Source: Crocinitomix sp.
GTDB taxonomy: Bacteria > Bacteroidota > Bacteroidia > Flavobacteriales_D > Crocinitomicaceae
NCBI GenBank assembly: GCA_013138735.1
Contig: WTCE01000054.1
Coordinates: 1-64,000 of the forward strand
Direction of reading: 5' to 3'
Length of the DNA: 64,000 nt
Shown: one piece after another, positions 1 to 8,381 of the stretch
Position numbering within the stretch: position 1 is the stretch's first letter
Layout of the letters: each line of letters begins with the position of its first letter
Program-made: the position numbers and the translations under genes
The notes under the pieces: model-generated
What the model was told of the DNA's origin: nothing
Seen by the model: the letters and a program-made list of their open reading frames with translations, nothing else
Databases searched by the model: none

Positions 1-93
1 TTTAATTCAAAAATTAAAGCTTTTAGATCTCAATTTAGAGGCGTTAGAGATGTCAATTATTTCCTTTTTAGATTAGAGAAAATTTTTGCTTAA
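1..93 (+). CDS. Transposase, C-terminal fragment (runs off left edge)
   Basis: Frame 1 is open from the first base and stops with TAA at 91-93. It encodes 30 residues ending FRGVRDVNYFLFRLEKIFA. That ending resembles the C-terminus of ISL3/ISAon1-type DDE transposases common in Bacteroidota (recognised from memory, not searched). Only the tail is in the window, so whether the rest is intact is unknown. The 190 bp downstream are very AT-rich. They hold a small palindrome at 223-241 (ATATTGAT, 3-nt spacer, ATCAATAT) that could belong to an insertion-sequence end or a weak terminator. I could not identify the terminal inverted repeat. Confidence 0.7.
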   Translation, partial: FNSKIKAFRSQFRGVRDVNYFLFRLEKIFA

Positions 94-283
94 CACTCAG
101 ATAACAACAACAATTGTACTTGATCCGATTTAACCCTATGCTATTTAATTTCATAATGCTTCGTTTTTTTAACAAAGTTAAGGGGTATTACGTTATTAAT
201 CAAATTGATAATATTACACCCAATATTGATTAAATCAATATGTAATAAGTATGGAATTATAGAATCATATTTCTCTTACGCTC

Positions 284-1213
284 TTATTTACACCAAGTCA
301 GCATGTGCTTGAGAAATAAAACCTGCTGATCTATAAAGGGATTATGAGAACACTTTGACAAATACGCCATATTATCCTTTCCGATAATACCCGTCAATTC
401 ATCAATTTGTGCGGGAGAATACAAACCATCTTCCTGTCCGTATAAACCATAGATTTTGACTTTATTCTTAACAAGTGCATTTAGTTCTTCTGTCAAATCA
501 ATTGATGTATAATTTTCATTTCGCATAAAACCCAAAGGTCCGGCCTTTTCCAATTTACTAGCGGTTTGATATAATGCTGTATTTGATTCGAATTGTTGTA
601 TAATTTTTCTTGCCGCTTTGCTTGGTTTTTTAGGTGAATAAAACCCGTTACGCATGGCTAATGAAAAACATTCGGAACTATAGGCAATTGAAGTACTATC
701 AGTTTTTGCAAGAGCATTGACATAAGCCCAGCTTTGCACATCTTTCTGTTGCGAATGAATTAAGGCGCAAGAATGTAGAATGGTTTTAAAGGTTACTTGC
801 AAATTTACCGGCGCACTCAGCATTACTAAGGCCTTCACTTTAGCCTTTTCTGCCGTTGCAAATTTTGTAGCAACAATACCACCAAAACTATGTCCAACTA
901 AGGCAGCTGTGCTCAGATTCAATGAATCGTAAATAAAATTTAAATCTTGAATTGATTCATCAAAAGTAAAATCTGCACTTACATTACTTGAACGCCCTTC
1001 TCCTCTTCTATCGTAAACAATCACATAAAAGCCTTCATCCGCTAAAATCTGGGCCGTTGTGGCTTCGAAGCTGGCTGAATTATAACCTGGTCCTCCATGC
1101 AAGAAAATAAGCGCACCATTAGTCGAATCGCCAAAAGTGCGTAAATATAAACCTTGTCCAAAAGCAGCAGAAAAAAAGCTAAAAAAGACAATTAACCCTA
1201 TCCAAACCTTCAT
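284..1213 (-). CDS. Secreted alpha/beta hydrolase, proline-iminopeptidase-like
   Basis: A 309-aa alpha/beta-hydrolase-fold protein with an N-terminal signal peptide (about residues 1-19, ending SAAFGQ), so it is probably periplasmic. The oxyanion-region motif HGGPG is at 39-43, typical of the prolyl aminopeptidase/AB_hydrolase_1 group. The nucleophile elbow GHSFGG places the catalytic Ser at 109; Asp262 (GQEDG) and His290 (CSHNP) complete a plausible triad. The substrate is unknown: a peptidase or an esterase are both possible. The start codon overlaps the stop of the upstream 83-aa gene by 4 bp (ATGA), which indicates translational coupling. Confidence 0.85.
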   Translation of the reverse strand: MKVWIGLIVFFSFFSAAFGQGLYLRTFGDSTNGALIFLHGGPGYNSASFEATTAQILADEGFYVIVYDRRGEGRSSNVSADFTFDESIQDLNFIYDSLNLSTAALVGHSFGGIVATKFATAEKAKVKALVMLSAPVNLQVTFKTILHSCALIHSQQKDVQSWAYVNALAKTDSTSIAYSSECFSLAMRNGFYSPKKPSKAARKIIQQFESNTALYQTASKLEKAGPLGFMRNENYTSIDLTEELNALVKNKVKIYGLYGQEDGLYSPAQIDELTGIIGKDNMAYLSKCSHNPFIDQQVLFLKHMLTWCK

Positions 1214-1461
1214 ATAATCACCTTATTATTAGCGGATTCAAACTCCGCTTCAGTTGTTATTTCCCATCTGTTTTCATGACAGACCAGCATGTCTTTTATT
1301 AAAACCATTTCAGGATATTGATTCGCAACAACTTCTTCACGAACAAATCGATTTCCAACTTGTTTTATTTCTATGAAATTCTTTTCATTCAAAATCATAA
1401 ACCAAACATTGATTCCAACATATTTTCGATAAACAGGAAAGACCAATTCTTTATCGTTCAT
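1210..1461 (-). CDS. Small hypothetical protein, 83 aa
   Basis: I recognise no family. The protein has 83 residues, no signal peptide or membrane segment, and an acidic C-terminal half. It is the first gene of a two-gene unit with the alpha/beta hydrolase, because its stop overlaps that gene's ATG by 4 bp. It is divergent from the TPR gene, with only 26 bp between the two start codons, so the two promoters must overlap. The coupling and the clean reading frame argue that it is a real gene. Confidence 0.6.
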   Translation of the reverse strand: MNDKELVFPVYRKYVGINVWFMILNEKNFIEIKQVGNRFVREEVVANQYPEMVLIKDMLVCHENRWEITTEAEFESANNKVII

Positions 1462-1475
1462 TGTATTTCAATTAT

Positions 1476-1483
1476 TAAATTTG
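1476..1483 (+). promoter_or_regulatory. Bacteroidota -7 box (TAAATTTG) for TPR-nth
   Basis: TAAATTTG matches the Bacteroidota -7 consensus TAnnTTTG. It ends 4 nt before the ATG at 1488, so transcription would begin at or next to the start codon (leaderless or nearly so). No good -33 TTG lies at the usual spacing. Confidence 0.45.
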
Positions 1484-1487
1484 TACC

Positions 1488-2105
1488 ATGACAAAAGACG
1501 CCAACTTTGCACTAGGTTTAATCAAAGTTAAAGAAAATGATCATTTTGCAGCCATTGAACTTTTTTCATTGGTTTTAAAAGATGATCCGAAAGAAGCCAA
1601 CGCCCTTTCGCAACGTGCCGTTTGCTATTTAAATGTACTCGATCATAAAAAAAGTATGGCGGATATTAATGCCGCCATTCACCTAGATCCTGAATATGGT
1701 TATTATTACCAATGTCGCGCATATATAAAGGCCAACATGAAAGATCATGAAGGTTCAATCAAGGATTATGAAAAAGCCGTGGAGTTAGACCCACAAGATA
1801 GTATTGCTTATAATAATTTGGCTTTGGCGCAAGAACAAATTGGTTGGGCTAAACAAGCCAAAGCTAATTTCAATAAATCAGATAAAATTGCTGGAATTAA
1901 AACGGCAGAAGAACGTTCAGAAGCCCGAATAGCGGAACAAGCAGTTGATGCGTCTGAAGAAATAAGTGAAAAAATACCACAAAACTCGAATAAGAATTCA
2001 AAAGGAGTAATTGCCAAGTCGGTATTCACCAAAAAAAGCAATTTCAAAGAATTTATCGGTTTTATTAAAAACGGTTTTAAACTAAAAAAGGATGACAAAA
2101 GCTGA
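1488..2105 (+). CDS. Tetratricopeptide repeat protein
   Basis: A 205-aa cytoplasmic-looking protein without a signal peptide. Residues about 4-130 form three to four TPR helical hairpins; successive units carry motifs such as A-x-S-Q-R-A-x-C-Y, YQCRAYIKA and AYNNLALAQEQ. The C-terminal 70 residues are charged and probably disordered (Ser/Asn/Lys-rich) and end in a basic KLKKDDKS tail. The TPRs imply a protein-binding scaffold; the partner is unknown. The gene overlaps nth by 14 bp, so the two are very likely co-transcribed and coupled. A TAnnTTTG box sits directly in front of the ATG. Confidence 0.8.
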   Translation: MTKDANFALGLIKVKENDHFAAIELFSLVLKDDPKEANALSQRAVCYLNVLDHKKSMADINAAIHLDPEYGYYYQCRAYIKANMKDHEGSIKDYEKAVELDPQDSIAYNNLALAQEQIGWAKQAKANFNKSDKIAGIKTAEERSEARIAEQAVDASEEISEKIPQNSNKNSKGVIAKSVFTKKSNFKEFIGFIKNGFKLKKDDKS

Positions 2106-2751
2106 AAAAGTACAATATATTATTGATGAGCTAGAAAAAATCTATCCTGTAGTTGACATTCCGCTTGATCATAAGGATCCTTATACACTTTTAATTGCGG
2201 TCTTACTTTCCGCTCAATGTACAGATAAGCGTGTTAATTTGATTACACCAGCACTCTTTAAACGTGCTGACAATCCTTTTGACATGATTAAACTTTCGGT
2301 GGAAGAAATTAAAGAAATTATTCGCCCCTGTGGTTTATCTCCCATGAAATCGAAAGGAATTTATGGTTTATCGCATATTTTAATTGACAAACATGGCGGT
2401 GAAGTACCCAACGATATGGAGGCCTTGGAAGAATTGCCGGCGGTAGGACACAAAACGGCTTCAGTTGTTGTGTCGCAAGCTTTTGGTGTTCCAGCTTTTC
2501 CTGTTGACACACATATTCACCGCTTGCTCACCCGTTGGGGCATTACCAATGGAAAATCAGTTGTACAAACAGAAAGAGACGCTAAACGTCTTTTCCCTAT
2601 TGAAATTTGGAATAAACTACACATTCAAATCATCTATTATGGACGTGAATATTCTCCTTCAAGAAGTCCAAAATTAAGTGTGGATTATATTACTAAAACC
2701 ATTGCATCTAAAAAAGTACTCAGTACATACAAGGATTATTCTGAGATATAA
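2092..2751 (+). CDS. nth: Endonuclease III-like DNA glycosylase/AP lyase
   Basis: A 219-aa HhH-GPD base-excision-repair enzyme that removes oxidised pyrimidines and nicks abasic sites. The helix-hairpin-helix LPAVGHKTA carries the catalytic Lys121, and VDTHIHR carries Asp139. LLSAQCTD (residues 38-45) is the usual N-terminal family motif. The C-terminus (about 183-207, GREYSPSRSPKLSVDYIT) has none of the four cysteines that bind the [4Fe-4S] cluster in E. coli Nth. From memory, Nth proteins of other Flavobacteriia also lack them. The gene overlaps the upstream TPR gene by 14 bp. ATG 2092 is the natural start because MTKAEKV is followed by the conserved helix. Confidence 0.93.
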   Translation: MTKAEKVQYIIDELEKIYPVVDIPLDHKDPYTLLIAVLLSAQCTDKRVNLITPALFKRADNPFDMIKLSVEEIKEIIRPCGLSPMKSKGIYGLSHILIDKHGGEVPNDMEALEELPAVGHKTASVVVSQAFGVPAFPVDTHIHRLLTRWGITNGKSVVQTERDAKRLFPIEIWNKLHIQIIYYGREYSPSRSPKLSVDYITKTIASKKVLSTYKDYSEI

Positions 2752-2848
2752 ACCTGTATAGCCCACGATTTATCCGTTATTAATTGGATAAATACCGTAC
2801 AAAAACCTATAATTTAAGAACAAGTATATTTAGCGCAAATCCAAACTT

Positions 2849-3169
2849 ATGCGCAAAGGATATTTATACATCCTCGAATGTTCCAACGGGACCTATTTTA
2901 CTGGCAGTACTATTAATCTTGAAAAATCTATGTTGGCACATTTCTCGGGAAATGGAGCCAATCATACAAAAAAATATCCACCACGGAATTTATTGTATTT
3001 GGAAGATTTTTGGGAAATAAATCATGCCTTTAGAAGAGAAAAACAGGTTCAAAACTGGAGTCATAACAAAAAAAGCGGCTTAATTGCGGCCAACGTTGAA
3101 CAATTAAAAGTGCTGGCTAAAAAGCATAACTTAACGCAATATACGGTGCGTACTATGACAGAGCATTAA
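2849..3169 (+). CDS. GIY-YIG domain protein (UPF0213/YhbQ-like)
   Basis: A 106-aa single-domain protein. The two hallmark strands read YLYILECSNG (GIY-like, residues 5-14) and YFTGST (YIG-like, 16-21). These are followed by a conserved His (AHFSG), and later by the REKQVQNWSHNKK helix, whose Glu is normally the metal ligand. In UPF0213 proteins an Arg normally follows 'DLxxR'. Here the matching stretch is NLEKSML with no Arg, so nuclease activity may be reduced or lost. A possible -7 box TATATTTA lies at 2825-2832. The gene looks monocistronic. Confidence 0.85.
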   Translation: MRKGYLYILECSNGTYFTGSTINLEKSMLAHFSGNGANHTKKYPPRNLLYLEDFWEINHAFRREKQVQNWSHNKKSGLIAANVEQLKVLAKKHNLTQYTVRTMTEH

Positions 3170-3288
3170 TTCTAATCTACGTTTGCCTATTTTGAATCTT
3201 GCATGAAGTTATATTTCCGACCTGACACTTTTTGAGTCAGGATTATAAACCAATTCAATTATTCGCCAGTAAATTCCTTTAATCTTAC

Positions 3289-3296
3289 TAAATTTG
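3289..3296 (+). promoter_or_regulatory. -7 box (TAAATTTG) for thiolase gene
   Basis: TAAATTTG fits TAnnTTTG. A transcript starting about 4-7 nt downstream would begin at about 3300-3303. That rules out the in-frame TTG at 3299 as start and supports the ATG at 3317 (leader about 15 nt). Confidence 0.5.
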
Positions 3297-3316
3297 GTTT
3301 GCTAAAAAACAGGACT

Positions 3317-4525
3317 ATGCAAGACGTATTTATTATAGATGGAATAAGAACAGCAATTGGTAACTTTGGAGGAACATTAGCCCCAGTCAGAACAGATGAT
3401 TTGGGAGCAATTGTGATGAAAGAATTACTGGCTAGAAATGCCAATTTTGACCCATCAGAGATTGAAGATGTCATTTTCGGCTGTGCCAATCAAGCAGGTG
3501 AAGACAATAGAAATGTTGCGCGAATGAGCGCCTTATTAGCTGGAGTTCCTATTACTGCTGGAGCAGAGACTGTCAATCGTTTGTGTGCTTCAGGAATGGC
3601 ATCAACAGTAAATGCTGCACGTGCGATTAAGGATGGCGCTGGAGATATTTATATTTCAGGCGGTGTTGAACATATGACACGCGGCCCTTGGGTTATTTCA
3701 AAAGTTTCTAAACCATTTGGCAGAGATGCACAAATGCACGACTCTAGTTTTGGATGGCGTTTTGTCAATCCAAAAATGAAAGAAATATTTGGTACGGATG
3801 GAATGGGTGTTACTGCTGAAAATTTAGTAGCACAATATGGAATTTCACGCGAAGATCAAGATCAGTTTGCCTATTGGAGCCAAATGAAAGCTACGGCTGC
3901 TCAAAATAGTGGTCGTTTTGCTGAAGAAATTGTTGCTGTTGAAATTCCACAAAGAAAAAAAGACCCCATCATATTCGATCAAGATGAATTTATTAAACCA
4001 AATAGCTCATTAGAGATTTTAGGGAAATTAAGAGCAGCTTTCAAAAAAGAAGGTGGTTCGGTAACTGCAGGTAATGCATCAGGTTTAAACGACGGAGCTG
4101 TAGCACTATTAATTGCTGGTGAATCAGCTGTAAAGCGAAATAACTTTAAACCAATGGCACGAATCGTATCGGCAGCTGTTGCAGGAGTTGAACCGCGTAT
4201 TATGGGGATAGGTCCAGTATATGCATCTGAAAAAGCGCTAAAACGTGCAGGATTGACATTAGCCGATATGGATATTATCGAAATTAACGAAGCCTTTTCG
4301 GCTCAGGTTTTAGCTTGTACCCGTAAATTTGGAATTGCTGATAATGATCCGCGAATAAATCCTAATGGCGGCGGAATTGCTCTTGGACATCCACTTGGAA
4401 TGACTGGTGGTAGAATTTTGCAAAGCGCTGCTATAGAATTACAAAAAACAAATAAACGTTATGCATTAGTTACTTTATGTATTGGCGTTGGACAAGGTTA
4501 CGCAACAGTAATTGAGCGCGTATAA
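3317..4525 (+). CDS. Acetyl-CoA C-acyltransferase (thiolase; 3-oxoadipyl-CoA thiolase-like)
   Basis: A 402-aa thiolase that splits 3-ketoacyl-CoA with CoA to acetyl-CoA and a shortened acyl-CoA. Catalytic residues are visible: Cys90 (NRLCASG), His358 (GHPLG) and Cys388 (CIGVGQG). NEAFSAQ is also present. The GWRFVNP segment and CIGVGQG are reminiscent of PcaF/PaaJ, the 3-oxoadipyl-CoA thiolases of aromatic degradation, but a fatty-acid thiolase cannot be excluded. A PaaY-like gene is far away at 63.1 kb; no other paa gene is in the window. ATG 3317 is preferred over an upstream TTG that lies inside the promoter region. Confidence 0.9.
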   Translation: MQDVFIIDGIRTAIGNFGGTLAPVRTDDLGAIVMKELLARNANFDPSEIEDVIFGCANQAGEDNRNVARMSALLAGVPITAGAETVNRLCASGMASTVNAARAIKDGAGDIYISGGVEHMTRGPWVISKVSKPFGRDAQMHDSSFGWRFVNPKMKEIFGTDGMGVTAENLVAQYGISREDQDQFAYWSQMKATAAQNSGRFAEEIVAVEIPQRKKDPIIFDQDEFIKPNSSLEILGKLRAAFKKEGGSVTAGNASGLNDGAVALLIAGESAVKRNNFKPMARIVSAAVAGVEPRIMGIGPVYASEKALKRAGLTLADMDIIEINEAFSAQVLACTRKFGIADNDPRINPNGGGIALGHPLGMTGGRILQSAAIELQKTNKRYALVTLCIGVGQGYATVIERV

Positions 4526-4526
4526 A

Positions 4527-5150
4527 GTGAGCAGCTCCCCCTCTATTCCATTCTATAAAGATCCTGTTGTGATTGGTTTTGCAACAAATGTTGGGTTATT
4601 AGTTGGAAATGTTTTAGGTTATTGGAGTTTTGCGGAAACACTTATTACTTACATTTTTGAAATTTTACTTTTCACAGTTCTTGGTTATATCTACTTAACA
4701 GCAACAGGGAAAATGCATAACCCAGGTGCTATTTTAATAGGAGGTTTCTTTATCATTGCAATTGCTTTCGGATGCACTTTGGCAGTTTCTTATTCAATAG
4801 GCGAATTAACAAATCCTCCACAAACAGGATTGAAAGCAAGACTTTTGAGCACTTTTCATCAAGTGAAGCACATTTGGCCCATCTTTTTTATGCTTACCGT
4901 TGGAGGTATAATTGCCTTTTTTAATCAATCGGCAAAAGATCGGGTGCTGTCTTTACAGACTACCTTGTTTTATAAAATATTTTTGGTCGCAGCAATAATT
5001 GCAGCTGCTTTACTTTTTGTTTACAGTTTTGGAATAAAAAGTAAATTGGTCATTGTAATTATTACAATTATTGCCAGAATTGGACTCGATTATTATTTAA
5101 ATCCAGTAGTTTTTAAATCCTATTTAAAAAGAATTGGAATAAATCGATAA
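4527..5150 (+). CDS. Integral membrane protein of unknown function
   Basis: About 207 aa with some six hydrophobic segments: near the N-terminus (VIGFATNVGLLVG), then FEILLFTVLGYIYL, ILIGGFFIIAIAFG, IFFMLTVGGIIAFF, KIFLVAAIIAAALLF and LVIVIITIIARIG. No catalytic motif is visible. The layout loosely recalls DUF6498-type proteins, but that is a weak guess. Start: no ATG precedes the first segment. GTG 4527 lies 1 nt after the thiolase stop; a TTG at 4512 inside the thiolase end is the alternative. The spacing suggests co-transcription with the thiolase. Confidence 0.7.
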   Translation: MSSSPSIPFYKDPVVIGFATNVGLLVGNVLGYWSFAETLITYIFEILLFTVLGYIYLTATGKMHNPGAILIGGFFIIAIAFGCTLAVSYSIGELTNPPQTGLKARLLSTFHQVKHIWPIFFMLTVGGIIAFFNQSAKDRVLSLQTTLFYKIFLVAAIIAAALLFVYSFGIKSKLVIVIITIIARIGLDYYLNPVVFKSYLKRIGINR

Positions 5151-5314
5151 AAAAATCATACCTACAACCCTTGTAAAACCACAGTTTTTATTTTAATTCA
5201 AAAAAAAGTGATTTTTCTTTAGGGGAACAATGAGGGACGATTGTATTAATATTGAAGTGAATGAGTATTGTTTCATAACTAGGTTCATTTCCAAAGATGT
5301 TTTTTAAATTATTT

Positions 5315-5350
5315 GTAATGCCCGATTTGACACAGCAAATTGGGCATTAC
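5315..5350 (+). terminator. Large hairpin, possible terminator
   Basis: Two 15-nt arms (GTAATGCCCGATTTG, then CAAATTGGGCATTAC) with one G-U pair enclose a 6-nt loop. A short T run (TGATTTTTGG) follows. It is the only strong stem-loop after the membrane-protein gene, although 165 bp downstream of its stop. It could instead be a small mobile or REP-like hairpin. Confidence 0.45.
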
Positions 5351-5729
5351 TGATTTTTGGAAGTTCATACAGCCTTAAAATCTCAATTTTTCTTCACTGA
5401 CATTACCACGTTATTTGCTTCGCTGGTTTTGTAAACCTGCGACAACTAGATTTCAAATACTCGAATAGCACAGATTTGGAACTATTCAACATGGCATGGG
5501 ATTATTTGCTTCGCTGGAAATCAAGTGTGTTACTCTGTTACATCATGAATTGAGATTCAGTTAATAGAACACAGATAGCGCAGATTCGGCAGATTTCCGC
5601 TGATTTTTTTATTAATGATGTAAAACCGCGCTGCAGTTTATGACTCAGAACTAACGACTATTTGAAAAGCACAAATTTGGAGCTGTGCAACATGGTATGG
5701 GATGGAAAATAGTACGCGAAACCTTCCAA
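5351..5729. repeat. Non-coding gap with degenerate internal and dispersed repeats
   Basis: No credible ORF. TTATTTGCTTCGCTGG occurs twice (about 5410 and 5502). A roughly 40-bp unit ending CAACATGGYATGGGA occurs twice (about 5463-5501 and 5660-5702). At 5561-5608 a stretch containing GATAGCGCAGATTCGGCAG and TTCCGCTGATTTTT matches, inverted, sequences near 13.92 kb and 58.25 kb. The gap therefore looks like an accumulation site for dispersed intergenic repeats. Confidence 0.6.
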
Positions 5730-6134
5730 TTAATCCAAATTCGGTTTTTTACGTAAAGCTTTTTTTTCGCTATTGATCTTTTTATTCTTCAGCTTCCGTT
5801 TTTTAGACCCCTTTGTAGGTTTGGTAGCCCTGCGCACTTTTGGACGAATCAGATTCTGCGTTAGTAAATTCAACAGTCGTTCGGTGCAAAGTGCTTTATT
5901 TCTAAACTGACTCCTACTCTCTTCGGCAGATAATTGTAAAACACCATCTTTGGTTAAACGCGGAGCTAATTTTTTAAGTAAAATTTCCTTTTCACGATCT
6001 GTTAAGCCTTTTGACAACTCTAAATTGAACGAAGCTATGACTTTTGACGCAACCTTATTCACATGCTGACCACCAGCACCTGAACTGCGCACGGCTTTGT
6101 AGCTAATTTCTGTAATAATCGCAGCCTGATCCAT
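5730..6134 (-). CDS. arfB: Peptidyl-tRNA hydrolase ArfB (YaeJ-like release factor)
   Basis: A 134-aa stand-alone RF-1 domain protein. The GGQ motif (GAGGQHVNK, GGQ at residues 21-23) hydrolyses peptidyl-tRNA. The C-terminal 45 residues are highly basic (KGSKKRKLKNKK), matching the tail with which ArfB probes the empty mRNA channel of stalled ribosomes. Length (about 135-140 aa) is normal and there is no stop-codon-recognition domain. It is therefore a ribosome-rescue factor rather than RF1 or RF2. ATG at 6134 gives MDQAAIITEISYKAVRSSG, the standard N-terminus. Confidence 0.93.
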   Translation of the reverse strand: MDQAAIITEISYKAVRSSGAGGQHVNKVASKVIASFNLELSKGLTDREKEILLKKLAPRLTKDGVLQLSAEESRSQFRNKALCTERLLNLLTQNLIRPKVRRATKPTKGSKKRKLKNKKINSEKKALRKKPNLD

Positions 6135-6157
6135 TTAAATTATGAATTTTATAATCC

Positions 6158-8176
6158 TTATTTTTTCACAATTTTGACCGTTTTTACTACATCATTTTGA
6201 GTAATTGAAAGGAAATAAATTCCTCTTGCAAAATGGCCCATTGAAATGGCTTTTTGATCTATCGCTTTTCCTTGAAATAACAACTCTCCAGTAATTGAAG
6301 TTAATTCATACTTAAAATCACCCGCTTTTACAACTGTAATCTGATCTTGCGTTGGATTAGGATAAACAAGTAATTGATCTGCATTTAAATCTGCAGTTGA
6401 CAATTGTGTACCAACCGTAATTGTTGCAGTAGTAGAGCAGCCATTATCATCTGTCATAACAACGGTATATGTTCCACCAGGCAGACCAGATAAATCTTGT
6501 GTATCATCTGTATCTCCTGTTCCATCATTGTCCCAATCAAAAATATAGGGTGCTAAGCCTGAATCAATATCCAAAGTAATTGATCCATCATCCCCAAATA
6601 ACTCATCTGTGCTGGTTAACGTAATTACTGGATTAGCATTAACAGTAATTGTAATTGTTGCAGCGGCAGCGCAATCGCTAGAATCTGTTCCAATAACAGT
6701 ATAAGTCACTTCACCAACCGCTTGCTCAAAAGCTACGCCATTTTCTACATCCATATCCCACTCATAGGTATCAGCTCCTTCGCCAGTCAAAGTAATTAAA
6801 TCACCTTCGCAATAAGAATCTGCATCAGCAGTTCCTACAACCTCAGGTAATGCATTAATCATAACCTCTACGTTTGCAGAATCTTTACAACCAAATTCAC
6901 TCTCACTACCAATAACCGAGAATATAACAAGCCCTGGACCAGCGTCTGGAACAAACGCCTCTCCATCTACACCATAATTCCAATCATAAGAGTCGGCTCC
7001 ACCACCAGTTAAGGTGATTTCATCACCCATACAAATTTCAGTTTCGCTTGCTGCAGCAGTTACTGGAGGTGCTTCATGAATTGTTATTATAACAGTAAAT
7101 GGACAATCACCATCATCATCAGATGTAGCAGTATAAGTAATTTCACCTGTTAGACTTGGCGTAAAAGCTTCACCATTTGTTACTTCAATATCATCCCAAG
7201 TAATTTCGCCGCCCAATGTTGATTCGGCGAATAAAGTCAGTTCTTCACCTTCACAAATTTCTTCTGTAGAAACTTCAGTTTCCAAGGCAATGCATAATTC
7301 TGTAATTATAATTTCTCCGTTTCCTGTTCTAATGCCACCTGTTGTAGACGCCTCAGTTAATGAACCTAAATAAGAAGACCCACCTGCTCCGCCGCCACCT
7401 GCAACTCCAGTTCCCCAATTGGCTCCTGCTCCTGCACCACCGCCATAATAGCCGCCGCCGCCGCCGCCGCTTGCAACACTCTGCGTTCCGTCAATCCCTA
7501 ATCCTCCAACTCCTAAAACTCCCGGATTCCCATCTGGTCCTTCAGGTCCATCTCCTCCAGCACCACCTGTAACAGCAGTTCCGCCTTTACCACCAGAACC
7601 AACATTTGGATAAACACCAATAAAGTAAAATGGATCGTCACCATCTGTTCCGGTTAATGCTCCTCCAGCACCGCCATTCCCACCTGTTCCACAAGGGGTG
7701 CAGCCGCCGTTGGCATAATCACGACCACCGCCACCACCACCGCCGGCAGCAATAACTCTATTGTCTAATGCTACTCCGCCTTGACGTACATCAGATGCTC
7801 CGCCACCGCTTCCTGCGCGACCACCATCATGTGTACTTGGTGTTCCAAAACCGCCTAAACCTCCACCGTTATATCCGGCAATATCTTCGGTTCCTGTTCC
7901 GCCAACATAAATATTAAGTACTTCGCCAGGTGAAACAGTTAAAATTCCTGTAGCAAAGCCACCTAGACCGCCAAGTGACTGATCAAAGTCTTCGATAGTT
8001 TCCTCTTGTCCTTGCGCTCCGTAAGCATCAATTTGAATACTTGTAACACCTGGAGGAACTGTATAAGTTTGCAAAGCACCCGTATAATCAAAGGTTGTGA
8101 TTACTTGTGCATTAATTGAGGTTCCTATTAACAAAGCTGCTGATAATAATAAAGTAGGGGTAAGTTTTCGACTCAT
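6158..8176 (-). CDS. Secreted glycine-rich protein with T9SS sorting domain
   Basis: A 672-aa exported protein. The signal peptide is at 1-23 (ending INAQ). Residues about 25-290 form a glycine-rich domain beginning with a 'TFDYTGALQTYTVPPGVTS' strand set, with long Gly runs. Next come four similar Ig/adhesin-like modules with spaced cysteines (C-x-G-[ED]-x-I-T-L-T-G repeats) and one SprB-like module (about 525-585). The last 80 residues are a type-A T9SS sorting domain (VYPNPTQDQITV near the start, terminal VKTVKIVKK). It is likely surface-attached or released, and may be adhesive. The Gly codons make GCC runs at about 7450-7470 on the plus strand. Confidence 0.85.
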   Translation of the reverse strand: MSRKLTPTLLLSAALLIGTSINAQVITTFDYTGALQTYTVPPGVTSIQIDAYGAQGQEETIEDFDQSLGGLGGFATGILTVSPGEVLNIYVGGTGTEDIAGYNGGGLGGFGTPSTHDGGRAGSGGGASDVRQGGVALDNRVIAAGGGGGGGRDYANGGCTPCGTGGNGGAGGALTGTDGDDPFYFIGVYPNVGSGGKGGTAVTGGAGGDGPEGPDGNPGVLGVGGLGIDGTQSVASGGGGGGYYGGGAGAGANWGTGVAGGGGAGGSSYLGSLTEASTTGGIRTGNGEIIITELCIALETEVSTEEICEGEELTLFAESTLGGEITWDDIEVTNGEAFTPSLTGEITYTATSDDDGDCPFTVIITIHEAPPVTAAASETEICMGDEITLTGGGADSYDWNYGVDGEAFVPDAGPGLVIFSVIGSESEFGCKDSANVEVMINALPEVVGTADADSYCEGDLITLTGEGADTYEWDMDVENGVAFEQAVGEVTYTVIGTDSSDCAAAATITITVNANPVITLTSTDELFGDDGSITLDIDSGLAPYIFDWDNDGTGDTDDTQDLSGLPGGTYTVVMTDDNGCSTTATITVGTQLSTADLNADQLLVYPNPTQDQITVVKAGDFKYELTSITGELLFQGKAIDQKAISMGHFARGIYFLSITQNDVVKTVKIVKK

Positions 8177-8381
8177 AGTAGTGTGGTTTTACATAAATAT
8201 ACAACATCTGTGTACAGCTTGAAGTTTTTTAACAAAAAAAAAAATAGTCCGACTTGACCCCAATGGTATTTCGTTTTTAGAAAAAATTCGTGCTTTTTTT
8301 TTACCCACCTAATTAAAAGCGTCTTATAAAAATTCCTCCTAGCAAGAATACGTTATGGGTTAATTAATCCAGCAAAAAATG

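Noticed and set aside
2784..3020. Plus-strand ORF of 78 aa overlapping the GIY-YIG gene
   Set aside because: Different frame from the recognisable domain; no family or initiation signal.
3221..3241. CCTGAC/GTCAGG hairpin before the thiolase promoter
   Set aside because: Only six pairs and no following T run; possible but unsupported terminator for the GIY-YIG gene.
3299..3316. Extension of the thiolase to a TTG start at 3299
   Set aside because: The TTG lies at or upstream of the predicted transcription start after the TAAATTTG box; ATG 3317 gives the family N-terminus.
7360..7572. Plus-strand ORF of 70 aa rich in Leu/His/Arg
   Set aside because: It is the antisense of the glycine-codon-rich repeats in the T9SS protein at 6158-8176; composition only.
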